Below are positions 7,672 through 16,167 of a DNA stretch of 64,000 nucleotides, in pieces. Made by a program: the position numbers and the translations under genes. Positions within the stretch are counted from its first letter, which is position 1, and each line of letters starts with the position of its first letter. Origin of the DNA: JADJOY01 sp016713535 [NCBI: Deltaproteobacteria bacterium] (GTDB lineage: Bacteria; JADJOY01); contig JADJOY010000003.1 of NCBI GenBank assembly GCA_016713535.1, forward strand, positions 310,001 through 374,000. Reading direction: 5' to 3'. Under the pieces are notes generated by a model that worked only from the letters and a program-made list of their open reading frames with translations, was not told where the DNA came from and searched no databases.

Positions 7672-8481
7672 TCAGCGCCCCTTCCACTCGGGCGGGCGCT
7701 TCTCGGCGAAGGCGCGCGGGCCCTCCATGGCGTCCTCGGTGGAGAACACCCGCGCCGCCATGAAGAGCTCGTCGTTGAGCGCCTCCTGGAGCGGCTTCTT
7801 GAGGCCGGTCAGCACCGACTCCTTGATGGCGCGGATCGCGCAGGGGCCGTTCTTGTTGATCTTCTCCGCGAACTCGAAGGCGGTCTCGAGGAGCTTCTCG
7901 TGCGGCACCACGCGGTTCACGATGCCGAAGTCGTAGGCGCGCTGGGCGTCGATGTAGTCGGCGGTGAGCAGCATCTCCATGGCGTGCACGAAGCCGATGT
8001 GGCGCGGCAGGTAGACCGTGGTGCCGCCGCCCGGGAAGAGCCCGCGGCGCGCCTCGGCGACGCAAAAGCGCGCCTTCTCGGAGGCGAAGCGCAGATCCAT
8101 GCCGTGCAGCATCTCCAGGCCGCCCGCGGCGCAGGTGCCGTTGATCGCGGCGATCACCGGCTTGTAGAGCTCGAAGTCGCGCAGCACCGCCACCAGCGGC
8201 GCGTCGTCGGGGTACTTGCCGCCGCCCAGCTTCTTCTCGCCGGAGGCGAGGTCGTCGATGTTGTCGGTCACCATCGGCACGAAGCTCTTGAGGTCCGCGC
8301 CCACGCAGAACACGTCTTCCTTGCCGGTGATGATCGCGGTCCACAGCGACTCGTCGTCGCGGAAGCGGATCCACGCGTTCGCGAGCTCGCCGAAGTGCTC
8401 CATGTCGAGCGAGTTCTTGGCGTGAACGCGGTCGATGGTGATGAGCGCTACCTTGCCGTGTGTCTCGAAATGGATCGCCAC
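7672..8481 (-). CDS. Enoyl-CoA hydratase/isomerase (crotonase)
   Basis: A 269-residue crotonase. The oxyanion-hole segments are FCVGADLK (about 58-65) and NGTCAAGGLE (114-123). Both catalytic glutamates of a hydratase can be placed, E123 and E143 (AEARRGLFPGGG). It should add water across the double bond made by an acyl-CoA dehydrogenase. It is the second gene of the operon, 40 nt after the aldehyde dehydrogenase stop, with AAGGAGA upstream of the ATG. High confidence in family, moderate in exact reaction. Confidence 0.92.
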   Translation of the reverse strand: MAIHFETHGKVALITIDRVHAKNSLDMEHFGELANAWIRFRDDESLWTAIITGKEDVFCVGADLKSFVPMVTDNIDDLASGEKKLGGGKYPDDAPLVAVLRDFELYKPVIAAINGTCAAGGLEMLHGMDLRFASEKARFCVAEARRGLFPGGGTTVYLPRHIGFVHAMEMLLTADYIDAQRAYDFGIVNRVVPHEKLLETAFEFAEKINKNGPCAIRAIKESVLTGLKKPLQEALNDELFMAARVFSTEDAMEGPRAFAEKRPPEWKGR

Positions 8482-8521
8482 CTCGGTCTCCTTCAGGGCC
8501 GGTCGGGATTCGGACGGGACG

Positions 8522-10138
8522 TCAGGACGGACGGGTCTGGGCGCGGCGCGCCACGCGGAGGAGCCGGCGAGGGGGGCCGAACATCGCCCGGATCGCGAGC
8601 TTGAGGACGTCGTAGGTGCGCGGGTGGTACGGGAACCCGAAGAACTCGCGACCGAGGCCGAGGATGTCCTCCACCACGGTCTTGACCCGCGACAGCTCGA
8701 TCAGCCCTTCCTCGCCGTGGCTGCGGCCGAAGCCGCTCTCCTTGACGCCGCCGAAGGGCAGCGCGGGGATGCCGTAGGTGAGGAGGCAGTCGTTGATGAC
8801 GACCCCGCCCACCTCGAGACGGTCCGCGATCGTGCGGGCGCGCTCGCGGTCGCGCGACCACACGCTCGCGCTCAGGCCGTAGCGGCCGGCGTTGCAGGCG
8901 CGGATCGCCTCGTCGTCGCTCTCGACCTTCACCACCGCGAGCACCGGCCCGAACGTCTCCTCCTCGAGGAGCTTCATGCCGCTCGTGACCTCGGTGACCA
9001 CCGTGGGTGGCAAGAAGAGCCCGGGTAGGTCGGGGCGGCGCTCGCCACCCACGCGCACGCGCGCGCCCTTGGCGAGGGCGTCGGTGAGCTGGTCGAGGAC
9101 GATCTCGACCTGGCGTGCGAACGACATCGAGCCGATGTGGACCCCAGGCTGGTCGCGAGGGCCCTGGTTCACGCGCCGGGTCTCGGCGAGCACCTTGTCG
9201 ACGAACGCGTCGTGGACGGAGGCATGGACGTAGGCGCGCTCGATCGAGACGCAAGCCTGCCCGCAGTTGGTGAAGGCGCCCCACACTGCGGCGGCCGCGG
9301 CGCGGTCGAGGTCGGCGTCGTCGCACACCACCATCGGATCCTTGCCGCCGAGCTCGAGCACCAGCGGTGTGAGCGTCTCGGCCGCCGCCGCCATGACGCG
9401 TTTGCCGGTCGCGACACTGCCGGTGAAGACGAGCTTGTCGACGCCGCTCTTCACGAGCGCCTCGCCGGTGGCGCCGTCGCCGGTGACGATCTGCACGAGC
9501 TCGGGGTCGGGGAGCGCGCCGCGCAGAAGCTCGCCCACCAGGAGGCCCGAGAAGGGGGTGAGCTCCGAGGGCTTGATGACCACGGCGTTGCCGGCGACCA
9601 GCGCGGTCAGCGCGGGGCCGGCCGCGAGGTTGACCGGCGAGTTCCACGGCGCGATCACCCCGATCACGCCGTGCGGCTGGTAGACGCGCCGCGCGCGCTT
9701 GTGGGGCAGCGAGCCGGTGCCGCTGCGCCGCGACGAGAGGGTGCGGACCGCGGTCTTCTCGTAAAAGGTGAGCAGATCGCACACCGCGAGCACGTCCTGG
9801 GCGAGGGTCTCGACCCGGGACTTGCCGGTCTCGCGGCCGGTCACCTCGACGATGCGGTCCGCCTGCTCGACGAAGGCGCGGTGCGCGCGGGCGATCCACG
9901 CGAGCCGTTCGCGCACCGGGAGCGCCCCCCACGCCGGCTGCGCCGCGCGCGCGCGCGACACCGCGGCTCGCACCGCCTCGGTATCCAGGACCGGCGCCTC
10001 GCCAACCGCCGTCAGCGTCGATGGATCCGTGACGCTGAGCGTGCGCGGGCGAGGGACGGTCGACGTGGGAGCCGATGGGGCGAGCGGGATGGGCTCTGGC
10101 GCTCGGTCGTGCGCGGGCGAGACTTCGGATGCGAGCAC
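8522..10138 (-). CDS. NAD(P)-dependent aldehyde dehydrogenase
   Basis: A 538-residue aldehyde dehydrogenase. It has N166 (APWNSP), the general-base Glu E262 in LELGGKDP and the nucleophile C296 in NCGQACVSIER. Its length exceeds the usual 480-500 because of a Pro/Ala-rich N-terminal leader (1-35) and a basic C-terminal tail with a hydrophobic stretch. The tail could associate with the membrane, as in some fatty-aldehyde dehydrogenases. It oxidises an aldehyde to the acid that the ligase downstream could activate. It is the first gene of the catabolic run, directly behind the palindromic operator, so it probably sets the induction pattern for the operon. Confidence 0.93.
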   Translation of the reverse strand: MLASEVSPAHDRAPEPIPLAPSAPTSTVPRPRTLSVTDPSTLTAVGEAPVLDTEAVRAAVSRARAAQPAWGALPVRERLAWIARAHRAFVEQADRIVEVTGRETGKSRVETLAQDVLAVCDLLTFYEKTAVRTLSSRRSGTGSLPHKRARRVYQPHGVIGVIAPWNSPVNLAAGPALTALVAGNAVVIKPSELTPFSGLLVGELLRGALPDPELVQIVTGDGATGEALVKSGVDKLVFTGSVATGKRVMAAAAETLTPLVLELGGKDPMVVCDDADLDRAAAAAVWGAFTNCGQACVSIERAYVHASVHDAFVDKVLAETRRVNQGPRDQPGVHIGSMSFARQVEIVLDQLTDALAKGARVRVGGERRPDLPGLFLPPTVVTEVTSGMKLLEEETFGPVLAVVKVESDDEAIRACNAGRYGLSASVWSRDRERARTIADRLEVGGVVINDCLLTYGIPALPFGGVKESGFGRSHGEEGLIELSRVKTVVEDILGLGREFFGFPYHPRTYDVLKLAIRAMFGPPRRLLRVARRAQTRPS

Positions 10139-10158
10139 GCGTGCGCCTCGTCGGAGTT

Positions 10159-10183
10159 CGTTTTTGACGAATCGTCAAAAACG
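10159..10183. promoter_or_regulatory. Palindromic operator upstream of the catabolic operon
   Basis: Two exact 12-bp arms (10159-10170 cgtttttgacga and 10172-10183 tcgtcaaaaacg) flank a single central base. The site is AT-rich in a GC-rich background and lies 20 nt upstream of the aldehyde dehydrogenase start. A one-base spacer rules out a hairpin terminator and fits a dimeric repressor of TetR or similar type. No regulator gene is in the window, so the binding protein is unknown. Confidence 0.8.
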
Positions 10184-10208
10184 TACCGCAACTCACCGTG
10201 GCTGTAAA
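10180..10208 (-). promoter_or_regulatory. Candidate sigma70-like promoter of the catabolic operon
   Basis: On the minus strand TTTACA (10208-10203, one mismatch to TTGACA) is followed after 17 nt by TACGTT (10185-10180). The -10 is weak, but its start point would fall inside the palindrome at 10159-10183, as expected for repression by steric block. Confidence 0.45.
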
Positions 10209-10291
10209 ACCGAACGTCCCGCGTCGGAGATGCGCCGCCGGCCCGATGCGCTCGGCCGGCGGCGGCGAGCGACGACCGTGACGCGCGGCGC

Positions 10292-10669
10292 TCAGCCGCC
10301 TTCGAAGATGGCAGACAGCGCCGCCGCGAGGCGCTGCGGCTCGACCGGCTTGCCCAGGCGCATGACCTTGCCGAGACCCGCGGGGACCTCGCCGCTGCCG
10401 TAGCCGGTGAGGAAGAGGAACGGGATCGAGCGCCCGCGCAGCACCTCGGCGACGGGCAGGCTCGAGCGCTCGCGGACGTTGAGGTCGAGGATCGCGCCGT
10501 CGAGCGGGGCGGAGCGGGCGTACGAGAGCGCGTCGTCGATGCTGCCGGCCGGGCCGACCGACTCGTGACCGAGACGGTCGAGGATGCGACACAGAAGCCG
10601 CGCCTGGAGCGCGTCGTCCTCGACCACGAGGATCCGGCGGCGCGTAGCGCGGGGAGTGGGTGTCTTCAT
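10292..10669 (-). CDS. Single-domain response regulator (CheY-like receiver)
   Basis: A 125-residue stand-alone receiver. Acidic residues VEDD lie near 16-19, the phosphoacceptor is D62 (LDLNV), T88 is the switch residue and K107 the conserved lysine (RLGKPVE). It has no output domain, so it acts by protein contact or as a phosphate relay. No kinase is adjacent. The ATG at 10669 starts MKTPTPRATRRRILVVEDD; the frame runs open further upstream, but that part is repeat sequence. Its location between the catabolic operon and the flagellar cluster does not show which it serves. Confidence 0.85.
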   Translation of the reverse strand: MKTPTPRATRRRILVVEDDALQARLLCRILDRLGHESVGPAGSIDDALSYARSAPLDGAILDLNVRERSSLPVAEVLRGRSIPFLFLTGYGSGEVPAGLGKVMRLGKPVEPQRLAAALSAIFEGG

Positions 10670-10975
10670 TCGCTCGAGGGGATGGTGGGAGGAGACGGCG
10701 GGTGACGAAGCGACGCGCCGTTTCGTCGCGAGCATACAGCGATCCGCGAAGGTCGGCGCCGCGAGCGGGCTTCGTCGCGCGTCGAATATCCGCGTAGAAA
10801 ACGAGGTGTCGGCGCGGAGCCCCAGCGCCGGTAGCGCGGGTGCTATGTGCGACGTCACGATTCGTATTGACCGGTCTCGGCGTCCCATCGGCTTCGGCGG
10901 CGACGAAGCGCCGCCCTCCAGCCCGTTCGGCGCAAGGGCGATCCAAATCGTGGTGGGCCATTTGGCCCGGACGGG
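10670..10975. other. Non-coding region upstream of the receiver gene
   Basis: About 300 nt without a credible gene. An AT-richer patch at about 10785-10810 (cgaatatccgcgtagaaaacg) is the best place for a minus-strand promoter of the receiver gene, but no clear -35/-10 pair was found. Confidence 0.4.
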
Positions 10976-11562
10976 GCGGGGTCTTGGAAAGACCCCGGTG
11001 GGAATCGCGACGAGGGGAGTCCGGCTCGGCCCGCGCCGGCGGCGCGGGGGGGGGCGGGGGGGGGGGCCCGGCCGGCCCCCCCCCGGCGGGGGGCGTTGGG
11101 CGCAAGGGGGCGCGGCGCGGCGGGCGCGCGGCGCGTTGCCGCGCCGGATTTGGGGTGGGGCCCCGTCCCGATTCACTCCGGTCGGGGCGGGGTCTTGGAA
11201 AGACCCCGGTGGGAATCCGCGCGACGGGGGGGGGCGGGGACCGTGGGAATCGCGACCGGCTCGGCCCGCGCCGGCGGCGCGCGGCGCGTTGCCGCGCCGG
11301 ATTTGGGGTGGGGCCCCGTCCGGATTCACTCCGGACGGGGCGGGGTCTTGGAAAGACCCCGGAGAGGCACGCGGCGGGGGGCTGGAACAGCCATGCGGTT
11401 AGCCAAAGGGCCAGCCCGGGATCCCGGATCGCGGACCGATCGGACTCGTTCTCGGCCCGTCGCGGCGCGACGGCGCGAGCGCAGCGAAGCGGCTTGGGGG
11501 TGGGGCCCCGTCCGAATTCACTTCGGACGGGGCGGGGGGCTGGAACAGCCCCCCGCAGGAGG
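10976..11562. repeat. Array of modular hairpin repeats (plus orientation)
   Basis: Four partial copies of one composite unit. Module A in copy 3 is a 10-bp stem 11314-11323 / 11331-11340 around the loop attcact. Module B is a 9-bp stem 11341-11349 / 11353-11361 around gga. Module C is a 9-bp stem 11533-11541 / 11547-11555 around ggaac. The attcact loop recurs at 11171, 11324 and 11517, and module B recurs near 10981, 11187 and 11342. The last hairpin ends 9 nt past the flgE stop. The same modules occur at 29.2-29.9, 43.4-43.6 and 53.2-53.3 kb. Confidence 0.85.
11041..11096. other. Extreme G/C homopolymer tract
   Basis: Runs of nine and eleven G, then ten C, then more G within 56 nt. It could form G-quadruplex or long G:C hairpin structures, and it is a likely place for sequencing error. 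Confidence 0.7.
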
Positions 11563-11563
11563 A

Positions 11564-12874
11564 TCAGATGATCTGCGTGAGCTGGTTGAGCAGATCGCTG
11601 TTGCTCGAGATCACCCGCGAGTTCGCCTGAAAAGCGCGCTGGTTGGTGATCATGTTCACGAACTCGGTGGCGAGGTCGACGTTCGACTGCTCGAGGGCGA
11701 AGTTGCTGACCGTTCCGATGCCGGCGGTGCCCGCCTCGCCGACCAGCGCGCTGCCCGACATCGGCGTCTCGATGTAGAGGTTGTCGCCGACGCGCTCGAG
11801 GCCCGACGGGTTCGCGAAGTTGGCGAGCGCGAGCCGTCCCAGCACCACGGTGTCGCCGTTCGAGAGCTGGCCGTTGATCGTGCCATCGGCCGCCACGGTG
11901 AAGCCGGTCGGCGCGCCCACCTTGGCGCCGTCCTGGCTGATCTTGAGCAGCACGTTCCCCGTCGAGTACTGGGTGGTGCCGCCGATTCCGGTGCCGCCGT
12001 CGCCCGTGATCGAGGAGCCGAAGTCGACCGTCACCGTGCTGGCGTTGGCGCCGTTCGACCAGTTGATCGTGAGCGGCGTGCCGCCGGTCGCGAAGCCGGG
12101 CTCGGTGTCGAGGAGACCGTCGCCGGTGAAGGCGATCGTGTCGGCCCCGCTCGAGACCTCGGTGTACTGGTCGGTCGCGCTACCCCCGGTGACCTCGGCG
12201 CTCGGCACCATCAGGTGCACCTCCCAGGTATTCGCCGTCGCCGTCTTCACGAAGAACATCTGTGCGGTGTGCGAGGTGCCGAGCGAGTCGTAGATCGTCA
12301 CCGCGTTGGCGTAGTCGGAGGTCGTGAACGGGTTGGCCGGGTCGAAGGTCTTGGTCGCGGCGGTGGTGGAGTTGAGGTTGGCCGTGAGCTCGACCGAAGT
12401 GGTCGGTGTGGGCGCGCCGAGCTCTCCGGCCAGCACCAGGTCGCCGATGGTGGCGGTGATCTCGCCCGCGTCGCCGGCCTGATAGCCCTGCACGATGTTG
12501 CCCGAGGGATCGACCAGGCGCCCCTGGTCGTCGAGGGTGAACTGGCCGGCGCGCGTGTACACCTGGCGGCCGGTGGAGTCGACGGCCATGAAGTAGCCCG
12601 CGCCCGTGATCGCCATGTCGGTGTCGATCTGGCTCTGCACCAAGGCACCCTGGCTCTGGTTCGTGCCGATCGCGAGGAGCTGCGTGCCGTTGCCGACGGT
12701 GCTCGACTCCGAGCCGGTGCTGCCGATCTCCTGGCCGAGCAACGCACCGAACTGCGCCGCGCCCGCCTTGAAGCCGGGTGTGCTCATGTTCGCGATGTTG
12801 TCGCCGATGACTCCGAGTGCCTGCCCGAAGCTGCGAAGACCCGAGATGCCGGTGTAGAGCGCGCTGTAGGCCAT
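11564..12874 (-). CDS. flgE: Flagellar hook protein FlgE
   Basis: A 436-residue axial protein that polymerises into the hook after export by the flagellar type III system. The N-terminal rod/hook motif ALYTGISGLRSFGQALGVIGDNIANMSTPGFK and the C-terminal heptad region (FALEQSNVDLATEFVNMITNQRAFQANSRVI) are typical. The middle is Gly/Ser/Thr-rich hook domain. A strong GGAAGGAG lies 6 nt before the ATG. It is the last gene of the flagellar run, 34 nt after flgD, and is followed by the hairpin at 11533-11555. FlgE rather than FlgF/FlgG is supported by length and by the adjacent flgD and fliK. Confidence 0.93.
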   Translation of the reverse strand: MAYSALYTGISGLRSFGQALGVIGDNIANMSTPGFKAGAAQFGALLGQEIGSTGSESSTVGNGTQLLAIGTNQSQGALVQSQIDTDMAITGAGYFMAVDSTGRQVYTRAGQFTLDDQGRLVDPSGNIVQGYQAGDAGEITATIGDLVLAGELGAPTPTTSVELTANLNSTTAATKTFDPANPFTTSDYANAVTIYDSLGTSHTAQMFFVKTATANTWEVHLMVPSAEVTGGSATDQYTEVSSGADTIAFTGDGLLDTEPGFATGGTPLTINWSNGANASTVTVDFGSSITGDGGTGIGGTTQYSTGNVLLKISQDGAKVGAPTGFTVAADGTINGQLSNGDTVVLGRLALANFANPSGLERVGDNLYIETPMSGSALVGEAGTAGIGTVSNFALEQSNVDLATEFVNMITNQRAFQANSRVISSNSDLLNQLTQII

Positions 12875-12908
12875 GGTGACTCCTTCCTTGGAGTTGCGCC
12901 GGACGTGA

Positions 12909-13640
12909 TCAGCCTGACGTGGAGGGCGTGGCTGGTGCGGCGATGCGGGTGAGCTCGTCGAGCCGTACGGACTGCCCGTTCACGTCGACGTAGATCTGAC
13001 CATCGTGGTCGGAGACCGCGGTGATGACGCCGTGGGTGCTGACGGTGGCGGCGACGGGCCTGCCGTCGGCACCGAGCGCCGTGACCTTCACCGTGTACTC
13101 GCCGTTGGCGATGTGGGAGGTCGAGGTGCCGTCGAGGTTGACGGTGAACTTCCCGGTGTCCGTCGGCCCCTGGGTGACGGCGCGAACCACTCCGCCGCCG
13201 GCCTCGATCACCTCGATCTGCACGCTCGACGCGGCTGCGTCGAGCTTCACGTCGACCGTGCCGGCCATGCCATTGGTGACGTCGAGCGAGTTGGTCTCGA
13301 CGGTGGCGTCGAGGCCGATGAAGCCCGCCGCCTCGGCGAGCGTCACCGCGCCCACTCCGCTGCCCGAGCCGCTGCCCGATGGCGCGCTGTTCCCGGCGAT
13401 CGTGGTGAGCTGCTCGAGCGACGCCAGGGACACGAGCTGCTGCGTGAACTGGAAGTTGTCCATCGGCGCGAGTGGATCCTGGTAGGCAAGCTGGGTCACC
13501 AGCAGGGAAAGAAAGTCCGCTCCCCCGACGGTCGAGTCCTTGACCGGACTCTGGGCCGAGCTCGTGTCGGAGGCGCTGGTCGATCCAGAGATCCCTGAGG
13601 TTTCCACGGTGTGTTCCTCGCGGACGCGCCGTTCGGTCAC
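12909..13640 (-). CDS. flgD: Flagellar hook assembly (cap) protein FlgD
   Basis: A 243-residue hook-cap protein. The conserved FlgD N-terminus is DFLSLLVTQLAYQDPLAPMDNFQFTQQLVSLASLEQL (about 42-80), followed by a FlgD Ig/tudor-like region with FIGLDATVETNSLDV. It caps the growing hook and is shed afterwards. The GTG at 13640 overlaps the fliK stop (GTGA). A second GTG at 13607 has a better ribosome site (GAGGA 7 nt upstream) and may be the true start, giving 232 residues. High confidence by sequence and by position between fliK and flgE. Confidence 0.92.
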   Translation of the reverse strand: MTERRVREEHTVETSGISGSTSASDTSSAQSPVKDSTVGGADFLSLLVTQLAYQDPLAPMDNFQFTQQLVSLASLEQLTTIAGNSAPSGSGSGSGVGAVTLAEAAGFIGLDATVETNSLDVTNGMAGTVDVKLDAAASSVQIEVIEAGGGVVRAVTQGPTDTGKFTVNLDGTSTSHIANGEYTVKVTALGADGRPVAATVSTHGVITAVSDHDGQIYVDVNGQSVRLDELTRIAAPATPSTSG

Positions 13641-15583
13641 ACGGTGACGTCGAGAGCGCGTCGGTGGCCTTCGAGCCCCGTTGCTGGCGCCGTGCCATCG
13701 AGCACGGCGCGTGCCGGTCCCGTCGCGCGCGGCGGCGGGGGTGGCTGCGCGCCGAACGGGAGGCCGTCCCGTGCATCCCGTGCGTCGCGTTCGGTGGCAC
13801 CGTGGCCGCCGGTGCCCGTCGAGACGTCGAAGCCGCCGAGCTCGAGGTGCTGCTGGCGGAGGTGATCGCGGAGGTCGTCGCGGCCCGACGAGAGCTCGGT
13901 GCGCAGCGCGTCGTCGCCGGTGACGATCGACGCATGCACCGCTTCACCGCGCATCTCGAGGCGCACCTCGAGCCGGGGGCCGTCGGCGGGCTCGAGGGTC
14001 ATGCGCAGGGACGACGGCGGTGTGGCGCCGGTTGCCGGATCGGTGGGGTGCGGGCTCGCGGCATCACCGGCGGCGCGCTCGTCCGGCGCCGCGGTGGCGG
14101 GCGCCGCGCGAGGAGCGTCCGACGGCGCGTGTGGCCCCGCGTCCTGGAGCGCGGCCTCGCCCGCGCGAGACGCGAGTGGCGGCCTCGCGGCGGGATCGTC
14201 GCGGCGTCGTGCGGTGGGGCTCGCGCTGGCGGCGGTCGCGGAGTCGCGCGCGCCGCTCTCGGGGTCGCGCCACGGCGGCGATTCGTCGGACGGATCGCCG
14301 GCAGCCGCCTGTCCCGTGGCGGCGGATCGCCGGTGGTTGCCCGAGCTGGCGTCCGTCGCGTGTGCAGCATCGGCGTTCGTCGCACCTGCATGTTCGGACG
14401 GGGCCGTGTTGGTGGACGCGGCGGCGCCCGCGCTCGCGCCCGGCGTCTTGGCCTCGGCTTCGGCGCTCGCTGCGGGCGCCGCGTTCGCCGGCGTGGCGGG
14501 TGGGCTCGCCACCACCGTGGGGGGACGCGAAGCCGCGGCGGATGCCGAGTCGGCGCCCTTGGGGGCCGTCGGGAGACCGAGGTGAGGCGCCTCGGTGGGC
14601 GCGGTGACGGGAGGCGCGTCGGCGCGAGGCGTCAGGGCGGGGGCCGCCGCAGGCGCGTTACCGAGCGCATGGGCCGCAGCCACGGGCTCGCCGTCCACCG
14701 AGAGCGGGCGCCCCGCCGCGGCACGCGGCCACGAGCGCAGCTCGACCTCGTCGAGGACGCTCCGCACCGGCTCGCGCTCGGCCGTTTCGGCGGTACCCCG
14801 CTCGAAGCCGCCGTCGCGACGCGGGAGCTGCGCCGCTGCGCGCAGCAGCTCGAACGTGACGTGTGTGCCGGAGTCGATCTCGACGGTGCGCGCTTGCGGC
14901 GCGGCGCTCTCCGTGGCGTCGGCGCGGCCCTCCTCGATGAAAGAGGGCTCGGCGCTCGGCGCCGATGGGGGAGGTACCGGGTCCAGGGCGGGCGCCACGG
15001 TGGTGGCGCCCCTCTCGCCGCGAGGTAGTGGAGGAGGCGGCAGGGGAGGCCCCGCTTCCACCGTCGCGGCGAGGGGAGCAGATGATCGCGTCGAAGAGCG
15101 CGTCTCGGGCGCGGGGGCCGACTGCACCTCGGGACGCGGGAGTGGTGGCACGGGCGCCGCCGTGACGCTCGCCGGACTCGGGCTCGCGGCGGGCGCGGGC
15201 ACGGCCGCGATTGCCCCCTCGGCTTCGGTCGCCTCGACCGCCTCCTCGTCCGGTGCTTTCTCGTCGCCGGCGGGTGAAGCAGCGACGTTCGCGTGCTGCA
15301 CCGCACCGGTCGCCAGCGCGGCCGCCCACTCGAGGGCGAGTGCGTCCGCGAACGGCGTCGCGGCGCCACGCTTTGCGCTGGGTTTGGCTGCGGCGTCTAC
15401 GGCCGCGCCGGCGCGGCCCGTGCACGGCATCACGCCGAGCACCGCTTCGCTCGCGGCGCCGGGACCTCCCGCGCCACCTGCGCCGCCGGCGGCGCCCGCG
15501 AACGCGTCGGCGCCGGGGAAAGGGGACGAGGCGGCGGACCCGCCGCTGGCGACGACGATCGCGGGGCTCACGAGGGAGGTCAC
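13637..15583 (-). CDS. fliK: Flagellar hook-length control protein FliK
   Basis: A 648-residue Ala/Pro-rich protein, unusually long and low-complexity over its first 500 residues. The C-terminal hook-length control domain is recognisable in RMTLEPADGPRLEVRLEMRGEAVHASIV, followed by TELSSGRDDLRDHLRQQHLELGGFDV. FliK measures the hook and switches export from hook to filament substrates. The GTG start at 15583 overlaps the stop of the motE-like gene (GTGA), and its stop overlaps flgD. The N-terminal part would hardly be recognisable alone; position and C-terminal domain make the call. Confidence 0.88.
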   Translation of the reverse strand: MTSLVSPAIVVASGGSAASSPFPGADAFAGAAGGAGGAGGPGAASEAVLGVMPCTGRAGAAVDAAAKPSAKRGAATPFADALALEWAAALATGAVQHANVAASPAGDEKAPDEEAVEATEAEGAIAAVPAPAASPSPASVTAAPVPPLPRPEVQSAPAPETRSSTRSSAPLAATVEAGPPLPPPPLPRGERGATTVAPALDPVPPPSAPSAEPSFIEEGRADATESAAPQARTVEIDSGTHVTFELLRAAAQLPRRDGGFERGTAETAEREPVRSVLDEVELRSWPRAAAGRPLSVDGEPVAAAHALGNAPAAAPALTPRADAPPVTAPTEAPHLGLPTAPKGADSASAAASRPPTVVASPPATPANAAPAASAEAEAKTPGASAGAAASTNTAPSEHAGATNADAAHATDASSGNHRRSAATGQAAAGDPSDESPPWRDPESGARDSATAASASPTARRRDDPAARPPLASRAGEAALQDAGPHAPSDAPRAAPATAAPDERAAGDAASPHPTDPATGATPPSSLRMTLEPADGPRLEVRLEMRGEAVHASIVTGDDALRTELSSGRDDLRDHLRQQHLELGGFDVSTGTGGHGATERDARDARDGLPFGAQPPPPPRATGPARAVLDGTAPATGLEGHRRALDVTV

Positions 15584-16167
15584 GGGTTCTCGCTCTTGGA
15601 TGGAGGGTCGGGGCTCGCGTCGGGAGCGACGTAGCCCTGCGAGAGATCGACCGCCTTGTCGCTGTCGAGACTCGCCAGGACCTTGCCCGCGGCGGGGCCC
15701 TTCATGCTGCGCAGGATCTCGACGGCGACGTCGCGCTCCATCTGGGAGAGGCGCTCCGCAGCGTCGCTCGGGCTCATGGACTCGTAGATCTTCGCCAGCC
15801 CCTTGGCGCGGTCCTGGGCGTTGGCGAGGCGCCGCTCGGCTTCCTGCTTGAGCTTGGTCTGGAGCTCGGAGTAGGCGCGGATGCGGGTCTCGAGGTGCCC
15901 TTCGAGCTCCTTCAGGCGGCGCTCGCGGGCGTCGAGGTCGCGCGCACGGGCGTCGAGGTCGCGATCGCGACGCGCCAGCGAGCTCATCAGCGAGAGCTCC
16001 CCGTCGCTCAGGCAGCGGTCGGCGCGCGTCGGTCGCGCCTCGTCGCTCGCGGTGTCTGCGCCGTGCCCGGAGCCCTCCGCGCCGCCCTTCGCCGGCGCGG
16101 CCGCGGAGGCCTTGGCGGGTGGGCTCTGGGACGGCGCCTCCTCGGGCTTGCTCTCGGCGTGGAGCAC
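15580..16167 (-). CDS. MotE-like flagellar protein (coiled coil plus MgtE-N-like domain)
   Basis: A 195-residue protein with a Pro/Ala-rich N-terminus, a long charged coiled coil (about 58-120, RRDRDLDARARDLDARERRLKELE) and a C-terminal MgtE-N/FliG-like helical segment (KIYESMSPSDAAERLSQMERDVAVEILRSMKGPAAGKVLASL, about 125-170). This layout is seen in MotE/FlbB-type proteins encoded between fliJ and fliK, some of which help stator or basal-body function. No clear TM segment or signal peptide was seen, unlike classic MotE. The GTG start at 16167 has a weak ribosome site and lies inside the fliJ frame. Confidence 0.7.
   Translation of the reverse strand: MLHAESKPEEAPSQSPPAKASAAAPAKGGAEGSGHGADTASDEARPTRADRCLSDGELSLMSSLARRDRDLDARARDLDARERRLKELEGHLETRIRAYSELQTKLKQEAERRLANAQDRAKGLAKIYESMSPSDAAERLSQMERDVAVEILRSMKGPAAGKVLASLDSDKAVDLSQGYVAPDASPDPPSKSENP

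Noticed and set aside
11394-11410. Sigma54 promoter at the second tgcggttagccaa string
   Set aside because: The -24 GG is one base out of register (GG-N11-GC), and the downstream receiver gene is about 700 nt away.
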